From the NCBI GenBank assembly GCA_025362585.1, contig JANYFR010000021.1:1-64000 (forward strand): DNA of 64,000 bases, in the 5' to 3' direction. Position numbers and translations under genes: made by a program. Position 1 is the first letter of the stretch; every line of letters starts with the position of its first letter. Below are positions 60,920 through 64,000 of this stretch, piece by piece. The notes under the pieces were generated by a model. That model saw only the letters and a program-made list of their open reading frames with translations, was not told the origin of the DNA and did no database searches. The stretch comes from Acidimicrobiales bacterium (lineage in GTDB: Bacteria > Actinomycetota > Acidimicrobiia > Acidimicrobiales > RAAP-2).

Positions 60920-62571
60920 CACAGCGCGTCGGCGAGGGCGTGGACCTGGTCGTTCCACGCTTCGTGGAGTGCGACATTTTCGTCGCGACGCGGCACGTCG
61001 GCGACCACGACGTGCAGACCCGGCGCCGAGAGCGCGCGCTCGATGGCGAGATCGAGTTCGCCACGGGTCTTCACCTTTTCTCCGTCGTGGCCGAAGGAGT
61101 GGGCGATGCCCACGAGGTCGTGGGTGCGAGGTGTCGCGAAGAGACGTTCAAACTCTTCGTCCACCAGGACACTCGCCTGGGGCAGAAACGAGAAGATGCC
61201 TCCCCCGCCGTTGTCGACAACGACGAGCACGCACGTGCCCTGGGCGCTGCCCAGGCCGTCAACCAGGGCCGAAACGTCGTGGAGCATGGTGACGTCACCA
61301 ACGAGACCGACGGCGACGGCGCCGGCGGCGACGCCGAGGGCCGTCGACACGACGCCGTCGATGCCGTTGACGCCACGATTCGAGTAGGTCGGCGACGTTC
61401 TCGCCGGCGCCCACCACTCGACGTCGCGTACCGGCATCGACGAACCGACGACGAGAGCTACGCCCGAGCGCGCACTCGCGTCGACAACCGCGCGCGCGAC
61501 CAGGGGCTCATTCAGCGGCGCGTCCTCGGTGTCGACGGTCGCGAGCCAGTCTCCGACCCGCGCCGACGCACTGCGCCACAGCGCCACGTAGGCGGCGTCG
61601 CCGCCGCCCGCGGGTGCGACGCAGGGCAGACCGGGCAGCATCTCGTCGACGAGATGATCGGGGTCGGCGATGAAGCCGGCGCCGTCGAAACCGACGGTGT
61701 GCACGTTCCACTGACGCAGCCGCTCCTGGAGGACTTTCGACGCCGGTATCCCGCCGAGACGAACCACGACGTCGGGAGTGGCCCGCTGCGCGAAGGTACT
61801 CGAACGCAACAGGCTGTCGAAGTAGGGCAACGATCCCTGCGCGGTGGCGTCGCCGAGCACAACCCAGTTGGCCGCCACGCACGTCGCAATTGCGTCGGGC
61901 GTGACCCCGCGCCCGACCACGCAGAGCACTCGGCGCCCCTGCGCGTTGAAGTCGGCGACGGGCGTCACCCATCCTTCGTCGCGCACACCCTCGAGGCCCG
62001 GCAGGTTTCCCGGTTGCGCTACCAGCGGTTCGGCGAAGGCCACGTTCAAGTGGACGGGACCGGCGTGGCCGGGGGCGCTCACTGCCCCGTGCCACAACCG
62101 TCGAGCGAGCGAGCGCCACGTCGACGCCGCCGCCGCGGTTGCCACGCCCGGCTCTTCGAATCGGCGCACCTTGGCTCCGTAGAGTTCGCGCTGATTCATC
62201 GTTTGGGGGGCTCCGACGCCGTGAAGATTCGGGGGGCGATCGGCCGTCAACACCAGCAGCGGCACGAAACCCTGGTCGGCCTCGGCGACGCACGCGTGCA
62301 GTTCAGCGGCGGCGGTGCCGCTGGTGACAACCACGGCGACGGGCCGGCGCGTGGCGAGGGCCCGCCCGATCGCGAAGAACCCGGCACTGCGCTCGTCGAT
62401 GCGCACGTGCAGTGCCAGTTCGGCACGGGCGGCGCAGGCGAGTACGAGGGGTGTCGATCGCGATCCGGGGCAGATCACCACGTCGGTCAGTCCGCGCCGT
62501 ATCCACTCGTCGAACAGCGTCGCCGCGAACGTGGCCTGGACCACGCTGGCGCTCGGTACGCTCGGTTGCAA
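60919..62571 (-). CDS. menD: SEPHCHC synthase MenD (TTG start per ORF track; GTG at about 62544 is an alternative)
   Basis: GLTDVVICPGSRSTPLVLA; NRGVNGIDGVVSTALG; VDNGGGGIFSFLP. Confidence 0.94.
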   Translation of the reverse strand: MQPSVPSASVVQATFAATLFDEWIRRGLTDVVICPGSRSTPLVLACAARAELALHVRIDERSAGFFAIGRALATRRPVAVVVTSGTAAAELHACVAEADQGFVPLLVLTADRPPNLHGVGAPQTMNQRELYGAKVRRFEEPGVATAAAASTWRSLARRLWHGAVSAPGHAGPVHLNVAFAEPLVAQPGNLPGLEGVRDEGWVTPVADFNAQGRRVLCVVGRGVTPDAIATCVAANWVVLGDATAQGSLPYFDSLLRSSTFAQRATPDVVVRLGGIPASKVLQERLRQWNVHTVGFDGAGFIADPDHLVDEMLPGLPCVAPAGGGDAAYVALWRSASARVGDWLATVDTEDAPLNEPLVARAVVDASARSGVALVVGSSMPVRDVEWWAPARTSPTYSNRGVNGIDGVVSTALGVAAGAVAVGLVGDVTMLHDVSALVDGLGSAQGTCVLVVVDNGGGGIFSFLPQASVLVDEEFERLFATPRTHDLVGIAHSFGHDGEKVKTRGELDLAIERALSAPGLHVVVADVPRRDENVALHEAWNDQVHALADAL

Positions 62572-63320
62572 TGTCGCTCCTCGGGGTCCATCGTCAAGGT
62601 ACCGGACCGACCCTCGTGTGGCTGCACGGATTCACCCAGACGAGGGACTCGGCCCACTTGTTTCGTACCATTCTGGCAGGTACCTACGAAGTCGTGACCC
62701 TCGACCTGCCCGGCCACGGACGAAACGCCGCAATCGAGGCGTCGCTCGTCGAAACGGCCGACCTCCTCGCCGAGGTGCTCCCGCGCGAACCGTTCATCCT
62801 CGGCGGCTACTCGTTCGGCGCCCGCGTGGCCCTGCACTTCGCGTTGTGCCACCCCGAGCGCCTGCACCGTCTCGTCCTGCTCGGCGCGACGCGCGGGATT
62901 GAAGATCCGTCGCAGCGGGTCGAACGTCGCCAGCGCGACGACGCGATCGCCGAACGCGTGGAGATGATTGGTGCGGACCGCTTTCTCGACGAATGGCTCG
63001 CCCAGCCGATGTTCCAAGGACTTCCCCCGGACCCGCGCGAACGTGCCGCTCGCAGCTCCAACGCCCACGGCCTCGCCACGTCGCTGCGCCGAGCGGGCAC
63101 CGGTACCCAGGAGTGGCTCGGGCCGCGGATGTCGAAGGTTCTCGTGCCGACCCTCACCTTGGCCGGCTCGGACGACGTCAAATTCTCCGTCGAGGCCAAC
63201 GCCATCGCCGCAGAGGTCGTGAACGGTCGAAGTGGCGTCGTTGGTTCGGCCGGTCACGCCGCGCACCTCGAACGGCCCGAGGAGAGCGCCCGCCTCGTCA
63301 TCGAATTTCAGCGCCAGTAG
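62571..63320 (+). CDS. menH: Alpha/beta hydrolase, MenH-like
   Basis: LVWLHGFTQTRDSAHLF; LGGYSFGARVALHFAL; GSAGHAAHLERPEE; adjacent to menD/menA. Confidence 0.85.
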   Translation: MSLLGVHRQGTGPTLVWLHGFTQTRDSAHLFRTILAGTYEVVTLDLPGHGRNAAIEASLVETADLLAEVLPREPFILGGYSFGARVALHFALCHPERLHRLVLLGATRGIEDPSQRVERRQRDDAIAERVEMIGADRFLDEWLAQPMFQGLPPDPRERAARSSNAHGLATSLRRAGTGTQEWLGPRMSKVLVPTLTLAGSDDVKFSVEANAIAAEVVNGRSGVVGSAGHAAHLERPEESARLVIEFQRQ

Positions 63321-64000
63321 GGTTCGGCCGAGAGCAACGTCGCGAGCAAGACCCCGAGCAGCAACTGGGCTCGCGCGGAAAACTGGAGCAGGGGAATAAG
63401 TTCGCGTCCCCGTCGAGTGGAGAACGCGAGACGAATGGCCGGCGCGTAGGCGACGAGCGCCACGAGGGGCACGAGCGGCTGGCGGGCGAGGACGGTCCCC
63501 ACGAAGACGCCGACGACACAGGCCACGTACAGCCACGACGCGCGTCGACGTCCGAGACGTGCCGCGAGGGTCATTTTGCCCGCCGCCTGGTCGCCCTCGA
63601 CGTCGCGCAGGTTGTTGGCTTCGAGCAGGGCGCAGGCCATCGCACCGGTGGCGACGCCCAACCACCACGCTCGCACCGGAATGGTCTCGTGCTGCACAAA
63701 GGCGGTACCGACGGTCGCGACGAGTCCGAAGTAAATGAAAACAAAGAGTTCGCCGAAGCCGAAGTAGCCGTAGGGCTTGGGCCCACCGGTGTAGAACCAT
63801 CCGGCGAGCAGAGCGCTGGCCCCAATGGCGACCAGCCACCACGAGGTGCGCGACGCGAGCAGCAGGCCGACGAGCGCACCTAGGGCGAAGGTGGCGAACG
63901 CCGCGTTGCGCACCCGACGTGGCGTCACCAACCCTGACGCGGTCAGTCGAAACGGACCCACCCGCGCCGCGTCCGTGCCCCGGATGCCGTCGGAGTAGTC
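63308..64000 (-). CDS. menA: 1,4-dihydroxy-2-naphthoate polyprenyltransferase, truncated at the window edge
   Basis: DYSDGIRGTDAARVGPFRLTASG from the terminal bases; LLEANNLRDVEGDQAAGKMTLAARLG. N-terminus lies outside the window. Confidence 0.9.
   Translation of the reverse strand, partial: DYSDGIRGTDAARVGPFRLTASGLVTPRRVRNAAFATFALGALVGLLLASRTSWWLVAIGASALLAGWFYTGGPKPYGYFGFGELFVFIYFGLVATVGTAFVQHETIPVRAWWLGVATGAMACALLEANNLRDVEGDQAAGKMTLAARLGRRRASWLYVACVVGVFVGTVLARQPLVPLVALVAYAPAIRLAFSTRRGRELIPLLQFSARAQLLLGVLLATLLSAEPYWR

Noticed and set aside
60664-62697. 677-aa plus-strand ORF antisense to menD
   Set aside because: The minus strand encodes unmistakable MenD and CcdA. The plus-strand translation is Arg/Gly/Asp-rich with no recognisable motifs, typical of high-GC shadow ORFs.
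62487-63842. 451-aa minus-strand ORF spanning menH and menA
   Set aside because: menH on plus and menA in another minus frame explain the region; no coherent protein family.

Overview
The window is a GC-rich actinobacterial chromosome segment. Gene content and order resemble Acidimicrobiia; this is inference, with no search run. From left to right on the minus strand it carries the 5' end of a 23S rRNA, a tRNA-free spacer, a complete 16S rRNA, and a TM0106-type RecB nuclease/helicase. These are followed by argCBFRGH, pheST, infC-rpmI-rplT, a two-component system, and a large housekeeping superoperon: aroCKBQ-efp-nusB // pyrR-pyrBC-carAB-pyrDF-mihF-gmk-rpoZ-coaBC-metK-priA-def-fmt-rpe-ribD-ribBA-ribH. 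A heme-copper oxidase island (about 43.1-51.9 kb) sits between nusB and pyrR. The right end has tyrS, ccdA and menD/menH/menA. I see no CRISPR array, transposon, prophage or tRNA gene. The observations most worth a second look are: (1) an aa3-type oxidase whose subunit I appears to lack the canonical D- and K-channel residues, encoded with a CuA-like cupredoxin, duplicated CtaG genes and an unannotated 39-aa membrane miniprotein; (2) a family of secreted approx. 65-aa Ala-rich repeats in two tandem genes with matching upstream elements, divergent from a two-component system; (3) a textbook PyrR-binding hairpin abutting the pyrR Shine-Dalgarno; (4) a likely ATC start codon for infC; (5) a probable leaderless argC promoter with an ARG-box-like palindrome.
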